64,000 nt of DNA from Clostridiales bacterium (GTDB taxonomy: Bacteria > Bacillota > Clostridia > Peptostreptococcales > Acidaminobacteraceae): positions 26,511 to 90,510 of the forward strand of contig JAFGAC010000134.1 in assembly GCA_016933835.1 (NCBI GenBank). Direction: 5' to 3'. Below are positions 17,456 through 27,307 of this stretch, in pieces. The position numbers and the translations under genes are program-made. The notes below the pieces were generated by a model that saw only the letters and a list, made by a program, of their open reading frames with translations, was not told the origin of the DNA and did not search any database. Every line of letters begins with the position of its first letter. The first letter of the stretch is position 1.

Positions 17456-18672
17456 GATTCATCACCTGTAAAATATGCCATCATCAATTCCATCAATTCT
17501 TCTTTATGTTGATTTATAATACTTTCTGGATTTTCTTCATTATCAAATATTTGATATTTAATATGTTTCATATTTTTCATCATTTTTTTATCTCCATTAG
17601 GATTATTCATAATCATCATCACTTCTTCTAAGACTTTATTGTCTTGAATCAAATCTTCCAATTTTTTAACATTTTTTAATTGGTATTTTTTAATTTCCAA
17701 TGATTTTATATCCAAATCCTGAGCTAGTTCTTCTTCCAAATATTCAATTGACTCTACAGAATTCAGATACTTGACCATATTCGTCTGCCCAGTAATAAAG
17801 AGTCTGATAATTAAATTGCTTGAATTGTAGTTGAATGCAAGCAATTCTTCTGCTATAAGCCCTTTTAAAATATTGTAAAAGTCATACTCAGATCCGTATT
17901 CTCCCGTAATATCAATTGTCATGTGTTCAAAAAAAACAGTATTTAATGGTATAAACTCTATTTCAATAAGACCGTTGTCAACTTTTATAAAGTTTCCACC
18001 TTTTAACCCAGTTTCATTGATATTCAATCCTTGAATATTGCCTGAGTAAAAGATAGGATAGTCTTTAAATTGCATTCTTGAATGAATATGTCCCAGTGCC
18101 CAATAATCATATTTCTTATCAAGCAAATCTTCTAATGAAGTGGGCATATATTTTCCTTTTGTTTCATCAACTTCAACATTTTCAACCATCGTGTGAGCAA
18201 TTCCAACAATAGGACGATCATCCATCTTTTTAGGAAACTTTCTAATTAAATTTCTTTTCTCATTATCGTTGATATGCCCTACACCAATAATCCGACATAC
18301 TTTGTCATGTTTATCTTTAATAATATATTCAGTCGGCACATCTCTATCAAATATATGTACATTATCACCAAATTTCGACTTCATATAAATAACAGGATCA
18401 TGATTACCAGGTGTATAAAAGACATGAATATTTTTTTCTCTCAATTTTTCAAAATTTTCCCATAGAAATTTTTCTGTATTTAGAGAAATTCTTTCATTGT
18501 CAAATAAATCTCCTGCTATTAAAAGTCCATCAATTTCTTCCTTAATGCAGAAATCGACAGCTTTTCGAAATGCATCCTTTTGACTGGCTTTTAAATCACT
18601 TCTGACGTTCGTATCTTTGCTCATTAAAGGAGCATCGAAATGAACATCAGCAATATGCAAGAATTTAAACAT
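17452..18672 (-). CDS. yhaO: YhaO/SbcD-like metallophosphoesterase (DNA repair exonuclease family)
   Basis: A calcineurin-like phosphoesterase of about 406 residues. Metal motifs are in order: ADVHFDAP, GDLFDN, YTPGNHDP, IAHT and GHIHSRM. The C-terminal third is a capping domain for the ATPase. The ATG at 18672 is preferred (AGGGGG upstream) over the one at 18690. Together with the overlapping yhaN it matches the B. subtilis yhaO-yhaN arrangement, a Mre11/Rad50-like pair; activity on DNA ends is inferred from family. It is divergent from the pseudokinase-like membrane protein gene. Confidence 0.9.
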   Translation of the reverse strand: MFKFLHIADVHFDAPLMSKDTNVRSDLKASQKDAFRKAVDFCIKEEIDGLLIAGDLFDNERISLNTEKFLWENFEKLREKNIHVFYTPGNHDPVIYMKSKFGDNVHIFDRDVPTEYIIKDKHDKVCRIIGVGHINDNEKRNLIRKFPKKMDDRPIVGIAHTMVENVEVDETKGKYMPTSLEDLLDKKYDYWALGHIHSRMQFKDYPIFYSGNIQGLNINETGLKGGNFIKVDNGLIEIEFIPLNTVFFEHMTIDITGEYGSEYDFYNILKGLIAEELLAFNYNSSNLIIRLFITGQTNMVKYLNSVESIEYLEEELAQDLDIKSLEIKKYQLKNVKKLEDLIQDNKVLEEVMMIMNNPNGDKKMMKNMKHIKYQIFDNEENPESIINQHKEELMELMMAYFTGDES

Positions 18673-18743
18673 GCTGATCCCCCTTTTCATTCTATTTTAA
18701 CACATCTCATATAAAAAAAGTTTAATACCCTATTATTTTAGTA

Positions 18744-18749
18744 TATAAT
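18744..18749 (+). promoter_or_regulatory. Probable -10 box upstream of the pseudokinase-like gene
   Basis: TATAAT lies 40 bp before the GTG start, with a weak -35-like TTTAAT 17 bp upstream. No operator-like repeat is evident. Confidence 0.45.
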
Positions 18750-18788
18750 ATTATTAAGAAATACTTTACGCTAAATGGAGGTTTGATT

Positions 18789-20405
18789 GTGGACAAAATC
18801 TACAATAATATATATAGAGTCGTTAATCTTTTTCAAGAAAATTCATATCAAAAAATATACACTGGTGAATCTCTAGAAGATCCCAATCTTATTGTTGTTA
18901 TTAATGAGCTGATTAAAACAGACTCAAAAATGATGAATTTGATTGATAGTTTAAAAAATAATTTAGATCATCTGCTGTATTTCACTGAAAATGATTCTTC
19001 TGCTATATTTATTACAAAATACGAAGAAGGTATGAGTATTTTTCAAATGATTGACAACATTCCAAATACAACTAATTTCAGAACCAATATTCTTCATGAT
19101 TATCTTAATACATTGAGAAAATTTGATTCTCTACCTTATATATTCCAATATATTTTATCGAGTCATTCACAATTTTACATAAAAGACCATGATCTTATTC
19201 ACAATGAATTGATTATAATTGATGAAGAAAAAATATCAAGTGACATTGAATTTGTCGATGTCAAGAAACGAATCAAAGAATTTGCCCTAAGAATGCTTGA
19301 TTTTACAGCTCCTGAAAAAGATTCTGAGCTAATACTGCTCTTGAATTCTTTTTTCAAGAACATTGATATTGACCCTTCATTGGACTCTATAGAGAAAATA
19401 TACGATGACTATAAAAGAATATACATCTATGACATGTACTTGGATAAAAAAAATGTTTCAACATATTCAACTTTTGATGACAGAAGCCAATCAGGAAATA
19501 ATGCTGCATCTGATTTTTTAAATGATAGAAGCTCAAGTGAAAAGAAAAAATTTTATCTGCCATTTTCAAATAATAAAATATTTTTATTCCGACAAGATAA
19601 ATATGCAGCCAATCCTCTATTTGTAGCCCTTATTATAATGGCTATCGCTATTGCTCTTTTTGCAGTTTTTACTCCTATGATCAATAAAATCAAGAGTAAT
19701 GATATTCCTATTGCATCCTTTGAAAAAGAAAAAATGGAAAATCAATGGAAATTTATCAATATGAGCAAAACTTTCAGCAAGAACAATAAAATTGAGGAAG
19801 TTGAATGGACAGTTTATTCAGACAATGAATTGATTGATACCTTTAATACATACAACTTAAACTTGTCATTTACAACAGAAGGCATTTATAGAATATCATT
19901 ACGTGTCATGGATTCATTTGGAAACTGGAGTGATGCTTACACTGAAGAAATTTACCATACGCAGTTAGATTTAGAACCCATTGAAGATCAGGATAATTTG
20001 GATAGTTCTCAAACTGAACCACTTGATAGTTATACAATCACTTTTGATGACCAAGTTTCCTTTGATGAGGAAGTTGTGAAAGCAGGCAGTAAATCAATAA
20101 AGATGATTTTTTCAGGAGATGAAACACACGGCATCAATTTGGATAAATTATTTTTAGACAACAATATCAAAATTTCACTTTGGGTGAAAGCGACTGATGA
20201 TTCACCAGTGACTGTCACGGTTACAGGTCTAAACGGAAACGATAAAATTTTCTCCATGTCAAAAGTCCAATATCCACCTATTGATGAATGGAAGCAAATC
20301 AGTTTCAATACAAATACCGCGCATGCCAATAATCTAAGAATCAGCATCAATGCAGAAGATATGATCATATGGATAGATGATATCGAGATTAATTCCTATA
20401 AATAA
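18789..20405 (+). CDS. Membrane protein: degenerate kinase-like domain, one TM helix, PKD-like and carbohydrate-binding-like domains
   Basis: About 538 residues from the GTG at 18789 (GGAGG 7 nt upstream; the TTG at 18783 is too close). Residues 1 to about 190 recall a protein-kinase fold that has lost catalytic residues. There is a lobe with LIVVINE, a hinge-like FITKYEEGMSIF, and a stretch, DHDLIHNELIIIDEE, resembling HRDLKPxNILID. A low-complexity linker follows, then one TM helix (LFVALIIMAIAIALFAVF). Outside the membrane are a PKD/Ig-like domain (VEWTVYSDNELIDTF... through FGNWSD) and a beta-sandwich domain (SYTITFDD ... WIDDIEINSYK) like carbohydrate-binding modules. The kinase-like reading is inference. 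The likely role is cell-surface sensing or binding. Confidence 0.65.
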   Translation: MDKIYNNIYRVVNLFQENSYQKIYTGESLEDPNLIVVINELIKTDSKMMNLIDSLKNNLDHLLYFTENDSSAIFITKYEEGMSIFQMIDNIPNTTNFRTNILHDYLNTLRKFDSLPYIFQYILSSHSQFYIKDHDLIHNELIIIDEEKISSDIEFVDVKKRIKEFALRMLDFTAPEKDSELILLLNSFFKNIDIDPSLDSIEKIYDDYKRIYIYDMYLDKKNVSTYSTFDDRSQSGNNAASDFLNDRSSSEKKKFYLPFSNNKIFLFRQDKYAANPLFVALIIMAIAIALFAVFTPMINKIKSNDIPIASFEKEKMENQWKFINMSKTFSKNNKIEEVEWTVYSDNELIDTFNTYNLNLSFTTEGIYRISLRVMDSFGNWSDAYTEEIYHTQLDLEPIEDQDNLDSSQTEPLDSYTITFDDQVSFDEEVVKAGSKSIKMIFSGDETHGINLDKLFLDNNIKISLWVKATDDSPVTVTVTGLNGNDKIFSMSKVQYPPIDEWKQISFNTNTAHANNLRISINAEDMIIWIDDIEINSYK

Positions 20406-20406
20406 C

Positions 20407-20439
20407 AAAAAGATGAAATTTTAATAATTTCATCTTTTT
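20407..20439. terminator. Bidirectional terminator between convergent genes
   Basis: A perfect inverted repeat, AAAAAGATGAAATT with AATTTCATCTTTTT (20407-20420 and 20426-20439), carries T runs in both directions. It serves the plus-strand membrane protein gene and the minus-strand MocR gene, whose stops flank it. Confidence 0.88.
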
Positions 20440-20442
20440 ATT

Positions 20443-21849
20443 TCAATAAATAATCATTTTATTTTTTTTATTGTAAATACATTTCAACAACATGCGACTT
20501 AGAATTTTAATTCCTTCTTCTATTTTCTCTTCTTTAATACCTCCAAAACTCAATCTGATATAATCAGATTCCTTCACATTTTTATTAATAAAAAAATCAG
20601 ACCCCTTATTAAATATGACACCCTCTTTTTTTGCATGTTTCAACAAAATATCAGAATCAATGCCTTCAGGCAATTTGAGCCAAAAACTAATTCCGCCTTC
20701 AGGCATCAAAATACTGACATCTTTTGGCAAATAGTCATTGAATAGCTGAAATGATTTTTCTACTTTCCGCTTAAATATTTCGTTGATTTTAGCAATATGA
20801 TCAATATAACTTTCGCTGCTAATAAAATCAGCCAGTGTTCTTTGCAGTATTCCCGAAGTTGCAATATCCGTCATTGCTTTAATATTTCCAATGGCATCAA
20901 CCAAACTATCTGGCAATATGACAAATGATACCCTGAGACCTGGCATCAGTATTTTAGAAAAACTTTTTATATATATAACTCTGTCATATTTATCAAAACT
21001 CTTTAAACTAATGACTTCATTTCCATAGTTGATATCATTGGTATAATCATCTTCTATAATATAAAAGTTGTATTGACAGGCTAGCTCTAACAATTTTTTT
21101 TTGGTGGCTTCAGTATAACTGCACCCAGTCGGATTTTGGAAATTAGGCATTGTATACATCAATTTAGGTTTATTCCAGTCAAGTTCTTTTTGCAGTCTAA
21201 TCAAATCCAAATCACCGTCTACATATGGTATCCCAACAATTTTAACACCCATTGATTTAAAATACTGATAGGCTCCTTTATATGTTGGATTTTCTAAAAA
21301 CACGCATTCATTTTTTTGCAAAAAATTCCTAGATACAATATCAATTCCCTGTTGAGCACCTGATATAATCATAATATTATCTATAGATGTTTCTATTCCT
21401 TGGTTCGAGAGCACTTTTTTTAATTCAACTCTTAAAGGTTCATACCCTGATACATCATGAAAAGAGAACGCTTTTCCTTTATCTCTTGATAAAACACGAT
21501 TGAAAGATTCTTTAAATTCTTCCACAGGAAAATAATCAGTTGAAATAATCGATTGACTGAAATCATAGTAATAATCCTTATTCTCAATTTTTAAATTTTC
21601 AATTTCAATGTCATTGAATTCTTTTACATAGGAGCCCTTTCCAGATACCTTATACACATACCCCTTATTTTTCAAATAGTTATAAGCTGCGACGACTGTA
21701 TCTTTATTGACACACAATTCTTCAGAAAGCCTTCGAATAGAAGGTAACTGATCATTCGGTGATAAACCCTGATTGAGTATCATTTTTTCAATATGATTTG
21801 CAATATTTAAATATATAGGGTTATTTTCATCCATTTCAAATTTCCACAT
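20443..21849 (-). CDS. MocR-type transcriptional regulator (GntR HTH fused to aminotransferase domain)
   Basis: A 468-residue fusion. The N-terminal winged helix of the GntR type (residues about 10-78) contains LPSIRRLSEELCVNKDTVVAAY. A fold-type I aminotransferase domain follows, with the PLP lysine in YIKSFSKILMPGLRVS and the YTMPNFQNPTGCS block. MocR proteins use PLP or a PLP-amine adduct as effector and usually control a neighbouring gene. The nearest operon on this strand is the MacA/MacB-like exporter, separated from it by 6S RNA; the convergent membrane protein gene is another candidate. Ribosome-binding site: GGAGGAAATTTA-ATG. It lies directly behind the 6S RNA terminator, so read-through expression is likely. 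Confidence 0.9.
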   Translation of the reverse strand: MWKFEMDENNPIYLNIANHIEKMILNQGLSPNDQLPSIRRLSEELCVNKDTVVAAYNYLKNKGYVYKVSGKGSYVKEFNDIEIENLKIENKDYYYDFSQSIISTDYFPVEEFKESFNRVLSRDKGKAFSFHDVSGYEPLRVELKKVLSNQGIETSIDNIMIISGAQQGIDIVSRNFLQKNECVFLENPTYKGAYQYFKSMGVKIVGIPYVDGDLDLIRLQKELDWNKPKLMYTMPNFQNPTGCSYTEATKKKLLELACQYNFYIIEDDYTNDINYGNEVISLKSFDKYDRVIYIKSFSKILMPGLRVSFVILPDSLVDAIGNIKAMTDIATSGILQRTLADFISSESYIDHIAKINEIFKRKVEKSFQLFNDYLPKDVSILMPEGGISFWLKLPEGIDSDILLKHAKKEGVIFNKGSDFFINKNVKESDYIRLSFGGIKEEKIEEGIKILSRMLLKCIYNKKNKMIIY

Positions 21850-21865
21850 TAAATTTCCTCCACAA

Positions 21866-22060
21866 AAAAACCTTCATATAAAATGAAGGTCCAAGATGCC
21901 GTTACATATACAATTCAGGACCACGTCTCACAACGTGGGTGCACTACCTGCTGTTTCTGACGTCCACATATAAAATAAGGCATGTCATCCGCAATAGGAC
22001 ACGAACTCCCCTAATTCAATTTGGTGGTTGAATTATATTGCGTAACGTACATCTCAGGCT
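21866..22060 (-). ncRNA. ssrS: 6S RNA (SsrS), regulator of RNA polymerase
   Basis: The 5' CCTGAGATGTACGTTAC pairs with the 3' GTAACGGCATCTTGG to make a closing stem. Both strands closely match the conserved ends of 6S RNA (E. coli CUGAGAUGUUCG and CGGCAUCUCGG). Inside are a GCAATA/TATTGC helix capped by a perfect TAATTCAA/TTGAATTA hairpin, and a CCACGT/ACGTGG hairpin, with a purine-rich bubble between. Transcription should start near 22060 and end at the hairpin ACCTTCAT/ATGAAGGT plus seven Ts (21864-21890). The mature 3' end may be near 21888. The RNA is predicted to bind the housekeeping sigma holoenzyme as an open-promoter mimic in stationary phase. Confidence 0.85.
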
Positions 22061-22066
22061 AATTTT

Positions 22067-22095
22067 ATTATACCCTATAAAACTCGATTTTTCAA
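22067..22095 (-). promoter_or_regulatory. ssrS: Promoter of 6S RNA
   Basis: The minus strand shows TTGAAA (22090-22095), a 17-bp spacer ending in GGG, and TATAAT (22067-22072), a near-consensus housekeeping sigma promoter. The 6S 5' stem begins 7-8 nt downstream of the -10. Confidence 0.85.
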
Positions 22096-22112
22096 AGTAT
22101 AGATTCATTCTG

Positions 22113-23345
22113 TCAATATGAAACTTTCATACCTTCTTCAATGCTGTCTGTAGGATTGAGAATTACAATGTCACCTTCAGAAAGCCCATCTAAAATTTCA
22201 TAACGCTGATTGCCTTTAATTCCAATTTGAACTGCTTTCAATACAGTTTTTCCATTTTGCACTAAATAGACAAACTCATCGCCATTATATTTTAAAATAG
22301 TATCTTTACTGATTGTCAGAGAATTTTCATTGTGATCAACTATAAACTCAATATCAACTTCTCTTCCAATAAGCCCAAAAGCATAATCTACATCTATCTC
22401 CACTACACCTTTAAGTTGACTGACTCCTAAATTAGATATTATTTCCTTTAAAGCAGGATGTATTTTTCTTATGCTTCCATCCACTTCTTTTCCATCAAAA
22501 CTTAAAATAACAGGTGTCATATCATTCAGCAATATTAAATCTTCTTCCAATAAGTTGGATTCAATAAAATACTTTTTTTTGTAAATTTGCACTGTTGGTG
22601 CACCGGTCATAACAAAAACACTCTCATTAACATAAATCTCACTTATTATTCCATCGAAAGGGGCTTTTATAACATATTCATCGATTTCATCTTTTAACAT
22701 TTCCAATTTTGTTTCCAATGATTTCAATTGATATCGATACTGCTCAATCAAATCTTGACTAGAACCGCTCGCTATTGCATTTGTCTCATTTAATGCCATG
22801 CTATAATTCATCTCGCTTATTTTGTATGAGAGCTCGAGTGAATCCATTTCAGATTGACTGATTGCACCAGATTCAAATAAAATTACTGCATTATCATAGT
22901 CTTTTTTCGATCGATCAAAATTTTCTTTGGCAATTTTCGCAGAATCTTTATAATTCTCAATTGTTGATTTATTATAAGGTTTTATTAAATATGAGATATT
23001 GCTTTCAAGCGCTTTTATTTCATATGATAGTGATTCCAACTGATATCGCAATGCTTTGTCATCAATTTCAACTAAAATATCACCTTCTTCAGCTTCATCT
23101 CCTATAGCCACTTTAACCTCGAGAACTTTTCCACTGCCAATAGAAATTAAATCAACTTTTTCTTCACTCTTAACTGTTCCAGTATCTTTCACCGATGCAT
23201 AGACTGCTTCCATCTTCACTAAATCGACATCTACTTTTTCAGTCTGCATCATCTGATAATAAACCCAGAATCCTATTGATGATGATAATGCCACAACAAT
23301 TATAATCCAAAAAAATTTAGATTTGAATTTGATTTTTTTAAACAT
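22113..23345 (-). CDS. MacA-like efflux adaptor (HlyD/RND membrane fusion protein)
   Basis: A 410-residue adaptor with an N-terminal signal anchor (FFWIIIVVALSSSIGFWVYY). It has a split lipoyl domain (SGKVLEVKVAIGDEAEEGDILVEIDD and the returning YVIKAPFDGIISEI), a coiled-coil hairpin between them (about residues 100-215), and a beta-barrel/MP-proximal domain. In a Gram-positive cell this sits on the outer face of the membrane next to a MacB/FtsX-type permease. It is the last gene of the exporter operon, 10 bp after the permease, and no clear terminator separates it from the 6S promoter. Confidence 0.9.
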   Translation of the reverse strand: MFKKIKFKSKFFWIIIVVALSSSIGFWVYYQMMQTEKVDVDLVKMEAVYASVKDTGTVKSEEKVDLISIGSGKVLEVKVAIGDEAEEGDILVEIDDKALRYQLESLSYEIKALESNISYLIKPYNKSTIENYKDSAKIAKENFDRSKKDYDNAVILFESGAISQSEMDSLELSYKISEMNYSMALNETNAIASGSSQDLIEQYRYQLKSLETKLEMLKDEIDEYVIKAPFDGIISEIYVNESVFVMTGAPTVQIYKKKYFIESNLLEEDLILLNDMTPVILSFDGKEVDGSIRKIHPALKEIISNLGVSQLKGVVEIDVDYAFGLIGREVDIEFIVDHNENSLTISKDTILKYNGDEFVYLVQNGKTVLKAVQIGIKGNQRYEILDGLSEGDIVILNPTDSIEEGMKVSY

Positions 23346-23355
23346 CTGAATCCCC

Positions 23356-25707
23356 CTAAGTCATTCTATTTTTAAGCGCATCGATAAAATTCAACCGGTG
23401 AATTTTCTCATAAGTTGCAACTACTGAAATAATAACAAAGCAACTTGTCAATGCGGCAGTTTTTAAATGTGCAATTGGAGTTGCCGCCAAATCCATTGTA
23501 TACAAATCGTTGTTAAAAGTTTCTCCTATAGAAATAAGCATTGCCTGCCCCATTGGCACACCAATCAATATACCTATAATCGAAATAATCAAGGTTTCTC
23601 TTGTAATCATTTTAAATATTTCTATCTTGCTGAATCCCATCACTCGCATAGATGAAAATTCCAATTGTCGCTCATTAATTGTCATTATTCCTGAATTATA
23701 AACAATGGCAAAGCCGAGAATTCCAGCAAAAACAATCATAAGAGTAACGCTGTAGATGGTATAATCCATGAATTCCATAAACATATCACTAATATCCTGC
23801 AACGATTGAACTGAAGCAATCATTGGATAATCTTCCAAAATAGATTTGACATCTTCATCACTATTTAACATGACACTGTTGATAAGTCCCTTATCAACCA
23901 TCATTTTTTGCATATAATCGATATTTATATACATATTTATTCCCAGTGATTGTTTAATTATTCCTTTTACTTTTACGGATATATCATCTTTACCCGGTAT
24001 ATAGGTCTTGAGAAAAATTTCATCTCCTACTTGATAACCAAACGTATTGACAACACTCTCTGTTATCAATACACCTTCGTCAGGTATTTGAATTGTTTTC
24101 CCATTTATATCTGTAAAGTGATACATTTGAGTTTCTTGATTGATTCCTACCATCGTTACTATTTTATTTTCCAGACCATTTTCAATTTCAAAAGGAATTT
24201 CCAGTTTCCCTTCAATTATACTTGCCTGAGTATCCTTCTCAATATCTAAAATATTAGTATCTGAAACAAAATTCTGGAAATTTACGTTATACTGCATTGT
24301 CTGAAACTCTTCAAACTGTGAGACAAAAAGCACATCGTAAATATCTACAATACTGATTGGCATAAGGCTTAAACTGTAAGTCATAGCAACTCCAATCATT
24401 GTAAAAAACAATCTTTTTTTATTTCGCAGTGCCGAGCGTATTATCGATTTCCAATCGAATTGAATTTTACTCCACAATTTATCAAATTTCTCCAACCATA
24501 TTTTCTTGCCTATCTTTGGAGGCTCAGGTCTCATAGACTCGGCAGGATGAATTTTCAATACACTCCTACTTCCCCAGACACCGGCTGCCACAGTAAAAAC
24601 ACTGGACATGAGTATAGCCTTAATTGCAAAAACAGGATAAAAAACAGCTGTGAGCATTGGGATGTTAAAAAAATTGTCAACGTACAGTTTTGCCATCATA
24701 CCTGAAAATCGAAAACCAAGCACAATCCCAAATATTGATCCTACTAATCCTATCAAAACAGTAAGTTTCGAATAGTGAAACACAATATTTTTGTTAGTAT
24801 ATCCCATCGCTTTAAGGACACCTATCATCATGCGGTCGTTTTTTATTAACCGGTTAATCATGAACACCATAATGACAGCCGCCACTGAAAGAAATATTAC
24901 TGGAATAACCGACACCATTTGCCTGCCACCATTAATTTCTTCATTCAACATTCTATTTGATATCTGATTTTTTTTGTCAGTCATGCCCACTATACCGAAT
25001 TTGTCATAATTTTCATCAATTTCGTCAAGGACATCTTGTACCACTATATCTTCTTCTACTGTGAAAACAGCTTCATTGTATGAATTCCCCAAATCTAGAA
25101 CATTTTGAGCAAAAGCTTGTGTTACATAAATGACACCATATTTTTTGGCATCTGGCAAGAGCGTCTGTTCATTTTCAATCAGGTAGACAAATTCAGGTGA
25201 ATCAACAATATTTTTAATGGTCATTTCATATTTTTTACCATAAACAATAATTGTGAGTTCATCTCCTATTGAATATCCTCTAGCCTTTGCAAATTGACTG
25301 ACAACAAAAATTTCACGATCAGAGTCCAATGTTTTAATTCCAGATTTAAAAAACAATTGATTAATTCCATCTATCTCAGGAATACTTATCATCTTAGCCC
25401 TTACATTTTCTTCTTCAATATCTATTTTAACTTCATCAATAATTCTTCCCTCGATATTTTCAATTCCATTTATCTCACCTACTTTTGAAATATTCGATTC
25501 AGAAATAGAAGAAAAATCAACATAACCATCAGCAAAATTCGTCAATTCATAATAATCTTTTACTGTCACATCGAGATTATTCATGGCCATTCCAAAAGCG
25601 ATATAACTCATAAGACCAATGATAATAACCAAAGTAATAGCTATATATTGGGTTTTAGATCGATTGAGAACTCTCAAAACTCTTACATCAAGTTTTTTCA
25701 TTACCAT
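23356..25707 (-). CDS. ABC transporter permease, FtsX/MacB type (two FtsX domains)
   Basis: A 783-residue permease with an N-terminal helix ([22 protein letters not shown]) and a large extracellular domain. A first FtsX core follows (helices about residues 275-395), then an internal second helix (about 430-455), a second extracellular domain, and a C-terminal FtsX core (about 650-775). This two-copy layout is usual for large Firmicute exporters of lipoproteins, peptides or drugs, as opposed to importers. The start overlaps the ATPase stop by 7 bp. Mechanotransmission rather than channel transport is typical of the family; the cargo is unknown. Confidence 0.9.
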   Translation of the reverse strand: MVMKKLDVRVLRVLNRSKTQYIAITLVIIIGLMSYIAFGMAMNNLDVTVKDYYELTNFADGYVDFSSISESNISKVGEINGIENIEGRIIDEVKIDIEEENVRAKMISIPEIDGINQLFFKSGIKTLDSDREIFVVSQFAKARGYSIGDELTIIVYGKKYEMTIKNIVDSPEFVYLIENEQTLLPDAKKYGVIYVTQAFAQNVLDLGNSYNEAVFTVEEDIVVQDVLDEIDENYDKFGIVGMTDKKNQISNRMLNEEINGGRQMVSVIPVIFLSVAAVIMVFMINRLIKNDRMMIGVLKAMGYTNKNIVFHYSKLTVLIGLVGSIFGIVLGFRFSGMMAKLYVDNFFNIPMLTAVFYPVFAIKAILMSSVFTVAAGVWGSRSVLKIHPAESMRPEPPKIGKKIWLEKFDKLWSKIQFDWKSIIRSALRNKKRLFFTMIGVAMTYSLSLMPISIVDIYDVLFVSQFEEFQTMQYNVNFQNFVSDTNILDIEKDTQASIIEGKLEIPFEIENGLENKIVTMVGINQETQMYHFTDINGKTIQIPDEGVLITESVVNTFGYQVGDEIFLKTYIPGKDDISVKVKGIIKQSLGINMYINIDYMQKMMVDKGLINSVMLNSDEDVKSILEDYPMIASVQSLQDISDMFMEFMDYTIYSVTLMIVFAGILGFAIVYNSGIMTINERQLEFSSMRVMGFSKIEIFKMITRETLIISIIGILIGVPMGQAMLISIGETFNNDLYTMDLAATPIAHLKTAALTSCFVIISVVATYEKIHRLNFIDALKNRMT

Positions 25708-26405
25708 TCAATCCTTTCTGGATCTATCGGATTTTCATTGATTTCATTATGAGTAATTATTCCACTCCTGAGCTTGATGACTCTATCAGCAATACCTGCG
25801 ATGGCAGCATTATGAGTGATTACAATGACTGTTTTATTGTATTTTTTATTGACGCGTATCAACAATTTCAATATATTGACACCCGTACTGTAATCCAAGG
25901 CACCTGTCGGTTCATCACATAGAAGTAATCCAGGATTTTTTGCAACTGCTCTCGCAATAGCGACTCTTTGTTGCTCGCCTCCTGAAAGTTGTGAAGGAAA
26001 ATGGTTCGCACGCTCATCTAACTCAACTTCTTGAATAATTTCATTGATATTCAACGGATTAAGTGCAATTTCAGTTGCCAATTCAATATTTTCTTTTGCT
26101 GTCAAATTTGCCATCAAATTATAAAATTGAAAAACAAACCCAATCTTATATCGTCTGAATTCAGTCAATTGCCGGTCATCATATGTCGTTAATTCTTTCC
26201 CTTCTACAAATACAGTTCCTTGTGTTGGTAGATCCATCCCACCTAGAAGATTTAAGAGCGTACTCTTTCCACTCCCACTAGGGCCTAAAATCACTACAAA
26301 CTCACCTTCACTGATAGTAAAATTGATATCTCGAATTGCATTGACCTCGATTTCTCCCATTTTATAAGTTTTTTTCAATCCCTCTACTTTTATAAAATCT
26401 TGCAT
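25701..26405 (-). CDS. ABC transporter ATP-binding protein (MacB/LolD family)
   Basis: A 234-residue nucleotide-binding subunit with Walker [11 protein letters not shown]-loop [11 protein letters not shown] signature [14 protein letters not shown], Walker [13 protein letters not shown] and H-loop ITHN. The PTGALD extension is characteristic of the MacB/LolD/FtsE group. Its ATG directly abuts the stop of the RluA gene (TAA-ATG), and its ribosome-binding site (GGGGTGA) lies inside the rluA-type coding end. The efflux genes are therefore coupled to the pseudouridine synthase. Confidence 0.95.
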   Translation of the reverse strand: MQDFIKVEGLKKTYKMGEIEVNAIRDINFTISEGEFVVILGPSGSGKSTLLNLLGGMDLPTQGTVFVEGKELTTYDDRQLTEFRRYKIGFVFQFYNLMANLTAKENIELATEIALNPLNINEIIQEVELDERANHFPSQLSGGEQQRVAIARAVAKNPGLLLCDEPTGALDYSTGVNILKLLIRVNKKYNKTVIVITHNAAIAGIADRVIKLRSGIITHNEINENPIDPERIEW

Positions 26406-27287
26406 TTAATCACCCCGCAATATTTTCAATGCATTTTCCATGTCTTTTTTGAAAGGTGCCTTCAAGTAAATCTTTTCACCTGTAACAGGATGAAAAAAAT
26501 CCATGCTTGTGCAGTGTAGAAATTGACGTTCTATAAGGTCTGATTTTTTATAATACAGTTCATCTCCAACAATCGGATGCCCGATATGTTCTAAATGTAC
26601 TCTAATTTGGTGTGTTCTCCCTGTAAAAAGCTTAATATCCAACAGAGTAAATCCATTTATTCTCTCAATAACTTTATATTGGGTCTTTGATGGTTTCCCA
26701 TCTTCACGTACCACCCGATTGATTGAATCTTCTGATTCTCTTTCAATAGGCAAATCAATGATATCAGTATTTTTTTCAACAACACCTTGAACTAATGCAA
26801 CATATTCTTTATTCACTCTGTCTATCTTCATTTCTTCGGAAAGTTGATGATGAATAAACTGATTCTTTGCAACAATGATCACTCCAGAAGTATCTCGATC
26901 CAATCTATTCACAAATCTTATCTTGCTTATATCACCTTTTTCAGAAAGATAATAAGCGATGTGATTCATCAAAGTACCTGTAGGATGTCCTTTTGTTGGA
27001 TGAACTACTAAAAAAGGCTCCTTGTTGATTGCAAGTATCATATCGTCTTCATAAATGATTTCTAAATTGCCTTCTTCAATTTCAAAAGTGTTTTCTTCAT
27101 AATCGAAATTCACCTCTAAAACATCAGCTTCTCTCAAGAATTCATGCGGCATTCTGTTTTTATTATTAACAGTAATTTTTTTGCTTTTTTTTAATTTTGT
27201 GTACAACCTGCTTGATATCCCCATTTTGTTTTTCATTATCTCTTTAATTGTCAGACTTTCATCTTCTTTTTTTACGATATATTTCAT
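26406..27287 (-). CDS. RluA-family pseudouridine synthase (RluD-like)
   Basis: A 293-residue enzyme from the ATG at 27287 (GGGGAG 5 nt upstream; the in-frame codon at 27326 falls inside the promoter palindrome). An S4-like N-terminal RNA-binding domain (about 15-70) is followed by the catalytic domain with the HRLD-type motif as VNRLDRDTSGVIIVAKN. The Asp is the nucleophile. The GRTHQIRVHLEHIGHPIVGDELY block is diagnostic. The target is 23S rRNA or tRNA uridines; which one cannot be decided. It is the first gene of an operon with a MacB-like exporter, an unexpected partner, and is preceded by a palindromic promoter. Confidence 0.9.
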   Translation of the reverse strand: MKYIVKKEDESLTIKEIMKNKMGISSRLYTKLKKSKKITVNNKNRMPHEFLREADVLEVNFDYEENTFEIEEGNLEIIYEDDMILAINKEPFLVVHPTKGHPTGTLMNHIAYYLSEKGDISKIRFVNRLDRDTSGVIIVAKNQFIHHQLSEEMKIDRVNKEYVALVQGVVEKNTDIIDLPIERESEDSINRVVREDGKPSKTQYKVIERINGFTLLDIKLFTGRTHQIRVHLEHIGHPIVGDELYYKKSDLIERQFLHCTSMDFFHPVTGEKIYLKAPFKKDMENALKILRGD

Positions 27288-27307
27288 ATTTCTCCCCATT
27301 AAAAAAT

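Noticed and set aside
21866..22060. T-box or metabolite riboswitch for the MocR gene
   Set aside because: There is no AGGGTGGNACCGCG element. The long closing stem with 6S-type termini, a central bubble and a complete terminator points to a stand-alone RNA.
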